Source: CAYRTD01 sp964426915
GTDB lineage: Bacteria; Bacteroidota; Bacteroidia; Bacteroidales; GCA-2748055
Length of the DNA stretch: 31,362 nucleotides
Assembly: GCA_964426915.1 (NCBI GenBank)
Contig: CAYRTD010000027.1
Span: 1-31,362 of the forward strand
Reading direction: 5' to 3'
Below, piece by piece: positions 1 to 6,975 of this stretch. Position 1 is the stretch's first letter. Every line of letters starts with the position of its first letter. Made by a program: the position numbers and the translations under genes. A model generated the notes under the pieces. It saw only the letters and a list, made by a program, of their open reading frames with translations. It ran no database searches and was not told where the DNA came from.

Positions 1-52
1 TTTTTTCTATTAAGGATAGAGAAGCTTTGATTTTAGTTCTGCAGATATATTT

Positions 53-175
53 AGTGTCTGTCCATAATGTCCGATATCTGCGTTGCTGCAAAAATTTTGA
101 ATCCTCGAATACATTAGTATACTGCGGTTTAAAATTTTTGCGCGCCTTGATCTCGAACATTCTGATCCAGACACT
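53..175. repeat. Small element bounded by AGTGTCTG / CAGACACT inverted ends
   Basis: The left end (53-75) carries the motif GTGTCTGTCCATAATGTCC, seen again at 6492-6514 and, inverted with small changes, at 19554-19577. The right end reads CAGACACT (168-175), the reverse complement of the first 8 bases. Inside is an 11-bp perfect inverted repeat, GCAAAAATTTT (88-98) against AAAATTTTTGC (131-141). The segment near the right end (CTTGATCTCGAACATT) resembles CTTTGATCTCTAACATT near 6858, so this is probably a short relative of the 6.5 kb element. No transposase is present. It lies directly upstream of the YifB gene and may carry its promoter. No other gene is seen in 1-211. Confidence 0.5.
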
Positions 176-211
176 CTACTCTATTGACGTACACTATTTA
201 AATCACATATT

Positions 212-1750
212 ATGCTTACCAAAACATATGGCAGCTCGGTTCAGGGGATAGATGCCACGACAATCACGGTTGAAGTGAATGTTACGCAGGGGGCAAAGTT
301 TTATATTGTAGGACTTGCCGATAATGCAGTAAAGGAGAGTCAGCAGCGGATCGAGTCTGCCATCAAAAACAACGGCTACAACTGGCCGGGGTTGAGAATT
401 GTGGTGAACCTTGCTCCGGCAGATATCAGAAAGGAGGGTTCTGCTTACGACCTGCCTCTTGCGATAGGTGTTCTATCGGCGCATAATCAGGTGAAGACCG
501 ATAAACTGGATAATTATGTGCTTATGGGGGAATTATCTCTGGATGGTACCCTGCAAAGAGTAAAGGGTGCACTGCCCATGGCCCTGGCTGCAAGAAAGGA
601 TGGATTCAGGGGACTGATAATGCCCGGGATAAATGCCATGGAGGCAGCTGTAGTGCAGGAACTGGAGGTTATAGGAGTGGAGAACCTGACCGAGGTGATT
701 GGTTTCCTGAACGGGACCCTTGATTTGAAACCGGTGGTAGTGGATTCATTGGAGCAATTTTACAGCAAAAACAGGTATTTTGAAAACGATTTCAACGAGG
801 TGAAAGGACAGGAGAATGTTAAGAGGGCCCTGGAGATTGCTGCTGCCGGGGGACATAATCTGATTATGATAGGTCCTCCAGGTGCCGGAAAAACCATGCT
901 TGCCAAACGCCTGCCTTCCATAATGCCCCCTTTGAGTATTGAAGAAGCACTGGAAACCACCAAGATCCATTCGGTAGCGGGGAAGATAGGGAATGGGAAT
1001 GGACTAATGACACGGAGACCCTTCCGGCATCCTCATCATACAATTTCTGATATTGCCCTGACCGGAGGGGGAAATAATCCCCAGCCGGGTGAGATCTCCC
1101 TGGCTCACAATGGTGTGCTCTTTCTGGATGAACTTCCTGAATTTAAAAGGAATGTACTTGAGGTTATGCGGCAGCCGCTGGAAGACCGGGTGATTACCAT
1201 TTCGAGGGCCAGGTATAGCATTGATTATCCGGCTTCGTTTATGATGATCAGCAGTATGAACCCATGTCCATGCGGGTATTTCAATCACCCTGAAAAAGAA
1301 TGCCATTGTGGACCGGGAACGGTAAAGAAATATTTAAATAAGATATCAGGTCCTTTAATGGACCGGATTGATATACATATTGAAATTGTGCCGGTTCCGT
1401 TTCGTGATCTTTCAGAATTAAGAGAGGCTGAACCAAGTGAACAAATAAGGAACCGGGTAATCGCTGCCCGTGAATTTCAGACAAAGCGTTTCAGGAAAAA
1501 AAATTCCGTTTATTGCAATGCCCAGATGACAAGTAAGCTTATACGAAAGCATTGTATATTGGATAGCGCTTCAGCAGCGATCCTGAGAAATGCCATGGAA
1601 AAACTGGGGTTATCGGCCCGGGCTTACGACCGCATATTAAAGGTAACCCGGACGATAGCCGATCTGGAGAAATGCGCCAACATTGAGCCTCATCATGTGT
1701 CGGAGGCAATAAATTACCGGAACCTGGACAGGGAGGGCTGGGCCGGCTGA
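212..1750 (+). CDS. comM: YifB/ComM-family Mg-chelatase-like AAA+ ATPase
   Basis: 512 residues, the usual family length. Domains in order: an N-terminal Lon-protease-like ChlI domain (about residues 1-170), then the AAA+ Mg-chelatase domain with Walker A GPPGAGKT (221-228), Walker B LFLDE (D306/E307), the family-typical cysteine cluster MNPCPCGYF...ECHCG around 350-370, and a C-terminal Mg-chelatase helical domain ending near the stop. In the gammaproteobacterial and naturally competent relatives studied, ComM is a hexameric helicase that drives branch migration during integration of transformed DNA; in Bacteroidota the role is inferred. The start at 212 is the first ATG in this frame after an AT-rich leader, and no Shine-Dalgarno sequence is visible. 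The gene is alone on its strand and converges on the 1846-6413 operon with a 95-bp gap. Confidence 0.95.
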   Translation: MLTKTYGSSVQGIDATTITVEVNVTQGAKFYIVGLADNAVKESQQRIESAIKNNGYNWPGLRIVVNLAPADIRKEGSAYDLPLAIGVLSAHNQVKTDKLDNYVLMGELSLDGTLQRVKGALPMALAARKDGFRGLIMPGINAMEAAVVQELEVIGVENLTEVIGFLNGTLDLKPVVVDSLEQFYSKNRYFENDFNEVKGQENVKRALEIAAAGGHNLIMIGPPGAGKTMLAKRLPSIMPPLSIEEALETTKIHSVAGKIGNGNGLMTRRPFRHPHHTISDIALTGGGNNPQPGEISLAHNGVLFLDELPEFKRNVLEVMRQPLEDRVITISRARYSIDYPASFMMISSMNPCPCGYFNHPEKECHCGPGTVKKYLNKISGPLMDRIDIHIEIVPVPFRDLSELREAEPSEQIRNRVIAAREFQTKRFRKKNSVYCNAQMTSKLIRKHCILDSASAAILRNAMEKLGLSARAYDRILKVTRTIADLEKCANIEPHHVSEAINYRNLDREGWAG

Positions 1751-1845
1751 AACCTTTATAAATTCTTTTAAAAGGATTATTACTCTTCAGACACCCTTGC
1801 TAAATCCATGTTTCGAATACTCAGAGGCAAGGCTCCTGGTATTGT

Positions 1846-3387
1846 CTATTGGCTAAATTCTTTCCATTCATACCCCATCTTTTTCAGGGCATCCTGTAAT
1901 GAAGCTTCCGGTTGGATTATGTTATAGTCTCCCCAGAAAGAAGGGTCGTATGAAAATTCCTGATCGGAAAGGATAGTGCCGGGTTTCAGACGTTCACTGC
2001 GGGGAATCCGGGTTCGTATCCCCGGCTGCACCTCTGTAATGGCCATTTCAATACCGATCTGATATAATGAACTGAACCACTGCTTCTTTTTTCTCAGCCT
2101 GAAACTTACTTTGGCCTGAACCATGCTTACATGGTATTTAGCGTCTTTTTTCCGGTATTCAACCCGGTAGGCGGCTTTCTGGGGTCGTATTCTGATAAGG
2201 GGACTTTTTTTAACCAGGAACCTACCGGGATTTTTTCTCAGATTTTCAGGATCGACCGAAAATTCTGCAGCAACTAAAGCATAATCTTTCGTGTTGATGT
2301 ATAGTTTACCCCTGAACAGATGGTAATCAGGATCCTGCCGGGGTGAAAAGCCTACTATATATACCTGCTGGTTTCTGTAACTTACGATGTTCCTGAATTC
2401 AAGTTTGTAATATTGTGCGAAATCAGGTTGGAGAAAATCCGGCCTGCTTTTTATGACATCCAGTTGAAGTGAGCTGTTGACTCCCGATTGGATCTTCAGT
2501 AAAACGCTGTCTGTCTGGCTTATGTCATGCAGCTTTCTGCCTTTAATAACCTTAACATTATCACTCCTTAAAAGGGAATAGGGAGTCTTGGCAATATCAA
2601 TAACGGCTTCGGAAAAGGTGATAAAATCCTTGTTTTTTTGAACATACTCCCTGAAATATCCTTTCATAGATGAATGTTCATCAATGTAATTATCGGAAAT
2701 ATTGTCAAGCATTTTATGTATTATTTCTGCCGGGTTCTGATAGCGGATAATCACTTCCTGAAGTGGGACAAGATCCTTTTCCATTGTTATTACTATATCT
2801 TCTGTCTTATCCGGATCGACATGATAATAGCTGTTTTTATAACCTATCATTGAAGCAACAAGAATAGGATCACTGTTTTTTTTATGTATTACAAGTGAAA
2901 AAATTCCATGAAGATTGCTGATAACTCCCTGTTTGGTCTCGTTTATGAGTACTGTGGCAAAGGGAAGCTCGTTTCCGGTTTCTTTATCTTTTACCGTACC
3001 TGTGACGCGGAGGGTTCCGGATCTTTCTTCTTTTTCCTTAAGTTTTTCCACCGGATTGGCCCTGAAAATGACTATATTTTTATCGATTAGACGATATTTA
3101 AGGGCGGGATCCCGAAGTATCGAATCCAGGGCCGATTCAAGTGGTATGTCTTCAAGGTTCAATGAGATTTTATTCGTTCCGGACAACAGTTCGGAATCGT
3201 AGGTGAAAAATAATCCGGTTTGCATTGAAACTTTTTCCAGGGCTTCTGCCCTGGATTTGTTCTCAAGGTCGATGCTTACCGTGAGTTCGGGGAGCTGGGA
3301 AAATACAGGAGGAGGTGCCAAAAGCAAAAACAGGGCTATTAACCATTTACATATGTTTGTAATATATGGACGAAAGGATTTCTCCAT
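1846..3387 (-). CDS. STN-domain plus carboxypeptidase-regulatory-like domain surface protein
   Basis: 513 residues. A signal peptide spans about 1-30 (hydrophobic WLIALFLLLAPPPVFS). An STN domain (secretin/TonB short N-terminal domain) follows at about 35-110 (LTVSIDLENKSRAEALEKVS...DKNIVIF). A carboxypeptidase-regulatory-like beta-sandwich is at about 124-215 (GTVKDKETGNELPFATVLI...MIGYKN). The remaining ~300 residues align by eye with the product of 5073-6413 over their whole length, for example YDPSFWGDYNIIQPE against YFDPDYWGAYNVIEPD. There is no TonB-receptor plug or 22-strand barrel: the protein is far too short. It begins 13 bp after the FecR gene, so it is the last gene of the sigma/anti-sigma operon. 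In SusC/FecA-type systems the STN domain signals to FecR; here that role is inferred for a non-transporter. Molecular function is unknown. Confidence 0.85.
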   Translation of the reverse strand: MEKSFRPYITNICKWLIALFLLLAPPPVFSQLPELTVSIDLENKSRAEALEKVSMQTGLFFTYDSELLSGTNKISLNLEDIPLESALDSILRDPALKYRLIDKNIVIFRANPVEKLKEKEERSGTLRVTGTVKDKETGNELPFATVLINETKQGVISNLHGIFSLVIHKKNSDPILVASMIGYKNSYYHVDPDKTEDIVITMEKDLVPLQEVIIRYQNPAEIIHKMLDNISDNYIDEHSSMKGYFREYVQKNKDFITFSEAVIDIAKTPYSLLRSDNVKVIKGRKLHDISQTDSVLLKIQSGVNSSLQLDVIKSRPDFLQPDFAQYYKLEFRNIVSYRNQQVYIVGFSPRQDPDYHLFRGKLYINTKDYALVAAEFSVDPENLRKNPGRFLVKKSPLIRIRPQKAAYRVEYRKKDAKYHVSMVQAKVSFRLRKKKQWFSSLYQIGIEMAITEVQPGIRTRIPRSERLKPGTILSDQEFSYDPSFWGDYNIIQPEASLQDALKKMGYEWKEFSQ

Positions 3388-3400
3388 ATCTTCTAATCTT

Positions 3401-4384
3401 CTAATTGTATTTTACCAGATATCTGTTTTTTTCTTTTTCAATTTTAAGATTAAACGCAGTGCCTATTGTTTTAAGTATCGCATCGATGGATTGTTTGTTA
3501 TAGGAAGAAGTGAGTCTTTTATTCCGTATCTCAGTTTCTGTAGTAATTATTTCTACCTGATAAGCATTTTCCAGGACCTGAAAAACATTCATAAGCTTTT
3601 CATTTTCAAAGTGAAATTCTCTTGTTATCCAGGAAAGATAATTAGGATCCATGAGTTTTTCAACTTTTATTGTTTTCCGGTCTATTTTGCTATACTGACC
3701 TGAGGTTAAGATTAATTCTTCTTTTTGTTTTGTTGCTTTCACTTGTACCTTTCCCGATTCAACAAATATTTCTGTATCTCCGGATGATGAATTTTCCTTT
3801 ACGTTAAAAGAGGTGCCAAGGACCGTTATCAGCGCATTTTCTGTATGGATAACAAAGGGATTTTCAGGATCGGTTGCGACATCAAAATAACCTTCCCCCC
3901 TGAGATTCACCGATCTGTTTTCCTCAAATGAGACGGAAACTCTCAATCGGGATCCTTTTTTCAGGAATACCCGGCTTCCGTCAGGAAGATCATAGGCAGC
4001 ATTGCCGTTTATCGCCGAATAAGTCAGTCCTTCATCTGCTGCCGACCTTTGATAATTAAGATAGAAATAGGCAGGAATGGAAATGGCAATAAAAAGAAGG
4101 ATGCCTGCAGCGAGATTAATCATCTGTGGGGTGATTTTCCTTACAGGAATAAGGTCTTCATCATTTAATCTTTCATATAACCTGTTCCACGCACTCCCCG
4201 TTTCAGTAAAGTCATTAAAAGGGTTGTTTCCTGTTTTTTTCCATGTTTCCTTCATACGGAGAAATTCTTTTTTCATTTCCTCATCCTTTTCGATCAGACT
4301 GAGAAATGTATTGATCTCCTTTCTGTTCATCTCTCCGGCAAGATAACTTGCGGAAAGACTGGCTATATCCATTTTTGTGTTCAT
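3401..4384 (-). CDS. FecR-family anti-sigma factor
   Basis: 327 residues with the standard Bacteroidota FecR layout. A cytoplasmic N-terminal sigma-binding region covers about 1-80, with one transmembrane helix around 85-105 (INLAAGILLFIAISIPAYFYL). The periplasmic FecR domain follows (YDLPDGSRVFLKKGS... through VLGTSFNVK). The C-terminal DUF4974-like domain resembles STN (FHFENEKLMNVFQVLENAYQ...KNRYLVKYN). The family sits in the inner membrane and passes a signal from an outer-membrane STN domain to its cognate ECF sigma factor. The gene starts 2 bp after the sigma stop codon, so the two are almost certainly co-translated, and the STN-bearing protein follows immediately. The partner is expected to be the sigma factor encoded at 4387-4941. 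Confidence 0.93.
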   Translation of the reverse strand: MNTKMDIASLSASYLAGEMNRKEINTFLSLIEKDEEMKKEFLRMKETWKKTGNNPFNDFTETGSAWNRLYERLNDEDLIPVRKITPQMINLAAGILLFIAISIPAYFYLNYQRSAADEGLTYSAINGNAAYDLPDGSRVFLKKGSRLRVSVSFEENRSVNLRGEGYFDVATDPENPFVIHTENALITVLGTSFNVKENSSSGDTEIFVESGKVQVKATKQKEELILTSGQYSKIDRKTIKVEKLMDPNYLSWITREFHFENEKLMNVFQVLENAYQVEIITTETEIRNKRLTSSYNKQSIDAILKTIGTAFNLKIEKEKNRYLVKYN

Positions 4385-4386
4385 TA

Positions 4387-4941
4387 TTAGCGTTTTACAT
4401 ATCCATATTCTTCCAGTGATATACGGAATGATTTTAATGCTTTCCCCATATTTGCTTCCACTGTTTTTATAGAAACTGAGAGCTTTTCGGCAATTTCCCT
4501 GTAACTTAATCCTTCGAACCGGCTCAGACTGAATATCTGTCGTCTACGCTCCGGCAATTTTTCCAGGGTGATACGGATAGCTTCATTCAGTTCTTTGTAA
4601 TTCATTTCTTCCAAAGGATCGTTATATGCACCTGCTTCACTTTCAGCATACCTTTTGTCCAAAGGGGTTTCTCTTTTCGTCTTGCGCAGATAATTTAAAG
4701 AGTTATTATAAACCGACCGGTATAAGTAACTTTGCCATCCTGAGGTCAGCCTGAATTCTTTTCTGTTTTTCCAGATTGTATAAAAAACATCCTGTACAAT
4801 TTCTTCGGCAACATTTTCTTTCTTCAGCAGCGATTGGGCATACAGACACATCCCCGGGTAATAGTGATGAAAAAGAGCCTCAAAACTCCTGATGTTGCTC
4901 TTTTTAATCTTGTTGAGAATTTTCTTGTCCTGCGTTTTCAT
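4387..4941 (-). CDS. RNA polymerase ECF sigma-70 factor (Bacteroidetes family)
   Basis: 184 residues from the preferred start at 4941 (MKTQDKKILNK). Region 2 is FEALFHHYYPGMCLYAQSLL through EEIVQDVFYTIWKNR; region 4 is LEKLPERRRQIFSLSRFEGL with the helix-turn-helix SYREIAEKLSVSIKTVEANM. The open frame extends back to an ATG at 5037, which would add a 32-residue tail (MKIFRPGVVFSEQ...) unlike the family, so the internal ATG is chosen. That also leaves a perfect 12-bp inverted repeat (4957-4968/5000-5011) in the untranslated leader. The factor should recruit RNA polymerase to a dedicated regulon, probably including this operon, when released by the FecR protein encoded next to it. Confidence 0.92.
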   Translation of the reverse strand: MKTQDKKILNKIKKSNIRSFEALFHHYYPGMCLYAQSLLKKENVAEEIVQDVFYTIWKNRKEFRLTSGWQSYLYRSVYNNSLNYLRKTKRETPLDKRYAESEAGAYNDPLEEMNYKELNEAIRITLEKLPERRRQIFSLSRFEGLSYREIAEKLSVSIKTVEANMGKALKSFRISLEEYGYVKR

Positions 4942-4956
4942 CTCAGTAAGGAGTGC

Positions 4957-5011
4957 GTTTTCTGAACATGTTTTAAATATGGAATAATTTACATAAATCT
5001 GTTCAGAAAAC
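4957..5011 (-). promoter_or_regulatory. 12-bp perfect inverted repeat upstream of the sigma-factor gene
   Basis: GTTTTCTGAACA at 4957-4968 is the exact reverse complement of TGTTCAGAAAAC at 5000-5011, with an AT-rich 31-bp spacer. The proximal arm ends 16 bp before the preferred start codon of the sigma gene. It may be an operator or a hairpin in the transcript between the 5073-6413 gene and the sigma gene. There is no T-run after it, so a simple terminator is not favoured. Confidence 0.4.
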
Positions 5012-5072
5012 ACAACTCCTGGTCTGAAAATTTTCAATCCCCGGTGAAAAGTATCACTTTCCGGTATAATTG

Positions 5073-6359
5073 CTAATCATCAAGTTTTCTGTTCAATTTA
5101 CGGATTGCCGATTCGATAGACTGATCGGGTTCGATCACATTATATGCTCCCCAGTAATCGGGATCGAAGTAAACATAAACCATTTCATCGAGAATATCAC
5201 GTTTTTTAAATCTTTCTTTGAAATTGATCTTCTCGGCGATATCCTTTTTCCGGTCAGTAATGGCGATTTCCGTCATTATGGTATACATAGAATTGAAGAG
5301 ACGCTTATCCCATTTGACTTTTAATTTCACTTCTGCACGTGCGTAATTAAAGTACCATTTCCCCTCCTGCAATGTATAGGAGATACGATAGGTTGCTTTT
5401 TGCGGCAATACAGACATTCCAATCGGCTTTCGTTCAATAAAAAAACGGGCTGCTTCATCTTCATCTTCAATATTCAGGGAGAAATCTGCTTCCGAGATTG
5501 CCAGTTTGTCAATATCGATATACAGGTGTCCGGTGTAAAAAGGATCTTCGACAAAGGGTTTCTGGTTGAAAGCTACTACATAATGCAATCTGTTGTTCAG
5601 TGAAACTACGTTTTCAAGAGAAAAATCATAAATTTTCTCATACTGGTCAGTAAGCAGTACATATGGATTTTTCACAATATCGAGTAAAAGTGAAACCGCA
5701 GGACCTCCCTGTAATTTTAACAGAATAGTATCCATTTTCTCAACATCGGCACTTTTTCTGCCCCTGTCAATTTTTACCTGATCGTATTGCATGGCTTTAT
5801 TGTACCCTGCTTTGTAAATATCAACCACTGCTTCTGAGATTGCAACATAATTTCTTCTGTTCTTAATGGTTTCTCTGTAGAAGCCTGTCATCATTTGTGG
5901 TTCGGTATTATAATTTTCCGCTACTTTTGCCAGGACCTTATCAATGAATTCCGGGCCATCTACCGGCCGTACAGTCAATTCTCCTATCTCGGTTGAGGCT
6001 GGGTACAGCTCAATAGTATGCGTCTTGTTACTCCCAAAGGCACTGAGAGGAACGATTTCGTTCTTAAAGCCGATATAGGAAACTTTAATTGAGTTTACGT
6101 CCGAGTCTTTATTCAGCTTCAGGATAAATTCACCGTCAATATTGGTAACGGTTGCCACGTTCGAGCCCTGAGCTTCCACTGCTGCAAAAGCAAGCTCGTC
6201 ATTTGATCGGGCATCCATAACCATACCCCTGTAAGTAACATAGTTTGTTGTATCTTCTCCGGTATCTGCTTTTTGCAGGTTAGATCCGGTTACTACACTT
6301 CCTGCAAAAAGAAACATTATTGCCAGAAGTATCCATGATTTCATTTCTTGTGTTCTCAT
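5073..6359 (-). CDS. Carboxypeptidase-regulatory-like domain protein, paralogue of the 1846-3387 product
   Basis: About 428 residues from MRTQEMKSW at 6359 (MKSWILL at 6344 is equally possible; the open frame reaches an ATG at 6413). A signal peptide (WILLAIMFLFAGSVVTGS) is followed by a carboxypeptidase-regulatory-like domain (YRGMVMDARSNDELAFAAV...VSYIGFKNEIV). The long C-terminal region is shared with the STN-bearing paralogue at the other end of the operon (GFYRETIKNRRNYVAISEAVVDIYK, LLKLQGGPAVSLLLDIV, YFDPDYWGAYNVIEPDQS). It lacks the STN domain. It is the first gene of the unit; 131 bp separate its end from the preferred sigma-factor start. Location is probably periplasmic or outer-membrane associated. 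Function is unknown; the family is widespread and unassigned in Bacteroidota. Confidence 0.85.
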   Translation of the reverse strand: MRTQEMKSWILLAIMFLFAGSVVTGSNLQKADTGEDTTNYVTYRGMVMDARSNDELAFAAVEAQGSNVATVTNIDGEFILKLNKDSDVNSIKVSYIGFKNEIVPLSAFGSNKTHTIELYPASTEIGELTVRPVDGPEFIDKVLAKVAENYNTEPQMMTGFYRETIKNRRNYVAISEAVVDIYKAGYNKAMQYDQVKIDRGRKSADVEKMDTILLKLQGGPAVSLLLDIVKNPYVLLTDQYEKIYDFSLENVVSLNNRLHYVVAFNQKPFVEDPFYTGHLYIDIDKLAISEADFSLNIEDEDEAARFFIERKPIGMSVLPQKATYRISYTLQEGKWYFNYARAEVKLKVKWDKRLFNSMYTIMTEIAITDRKKDIAEKINFKERFKKRDILDEMVYVYFDPDYWGAYNVIEPDQSIESAIRKLNRKLDD

Positions 6360-6491
6360 CTTTTCCGGGTTTTTAATTGAAATTTGTATATCTCTTCTGA
6401 TTATATGATGCACAATTGTGAAAACACCCTATCCTGTTCTGACTTTTTTTTGTTACGGATAAGCTTGCCAGGCAAAGAAATATGTCTAAAG

Positions 6492-6870
6492 AGTGTCTGT
6501 CCATAATGTCCGATTAACTCAGTGAGACTATGATTTTGGCTTTCAAAATCATTTAGTCGAACTGATACCGTCCCGAAAGCTTTCGGGAAATAGCCGAGGG
6601 ATCTCATTAGCGGTATTTCCCGGAGTACTGTGGACAGGCGTAACCGCGTTCGCATAAAGCTTGCCTGAAGGCGCAGCGTAGAGTAGCTTCAACGCTCGTG
6701 GAAAGCTTCAGCGACAGCGTGCGGTTGCGAAGCTCGTTATCACTCGGTTCTGCCTTATGCTCGCCGGAAGAATACTCATTTACAAAAGTAAACTTCGTTT
6801 TTTCCGGCTTGTGCCTCCGCACGCGGTCGCAAACCCCAGTAAAGCACGGGGCTGGCTTTGATCTCTAACA
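6492..6870 (+). repeat. Dispersed repeat element, copy A
   Basis: It begins with GTGTCTGTCCATAATGTCC (in 6492-6514). It then contains a hairpin ATGATTTT/AAAATCAT (about 6530-6552), the 18-bp palindrome TCCCGAAAGCTTTCGGGA (6571-6588), a further stem CGGGAAATA/TATTTCCCG (6584-6592/6614-6622), and a GC-rich block. Bases 6700-6768 match the reverse complement of 19379-19447 at 66 of 69 positions. Near 6855-6870 it resembles the right end of the 53-175 element. The right limit is uncertain. No transposase is encoded; the open frame crossing it looks like repeat translation. The rest of the 6360-6975 intergenic stretch is AT-rich with no other feature recognised. Confidence 0.6.
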
Positions 6871-6975
6871 TTAGCCGATGATTCCTCAACAAAAGATACC
6901 CCATATTGTTAAAACATTGCTTAAAAAGCATAATTTTAAAATTTTTGCGTTTAATATTTCCGTATCATTAACAGA

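Noticed and set aside
27..251. 74-codon plus-strand frame before and into yifB
   Set aside because: It overlaps the start of yifB in another frame and is composed of repeat-element sequence; no protein-like pattern.
3203..3703. 166-codon plus-strand frame opposite the STN protein and FecR genes
   Set aside because: It spans the ends of two well-supported minus-strand genes and has no recognisable protein features.
4942..5037. 32-residue N-terminal extension of the sigma factor
   Set aside because: It is not typical of ECF factors, and it would place the perfect inverted repeat in coding sequence; the ATG at 4941 is preferred.
6607..6822. 71-codon minus-strand frame in the intergenic repeat
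   Set aside because: It is a translation of repeat copy A, with palindromic GC-rich DNA giving a low-complexity product; no domain recognised.
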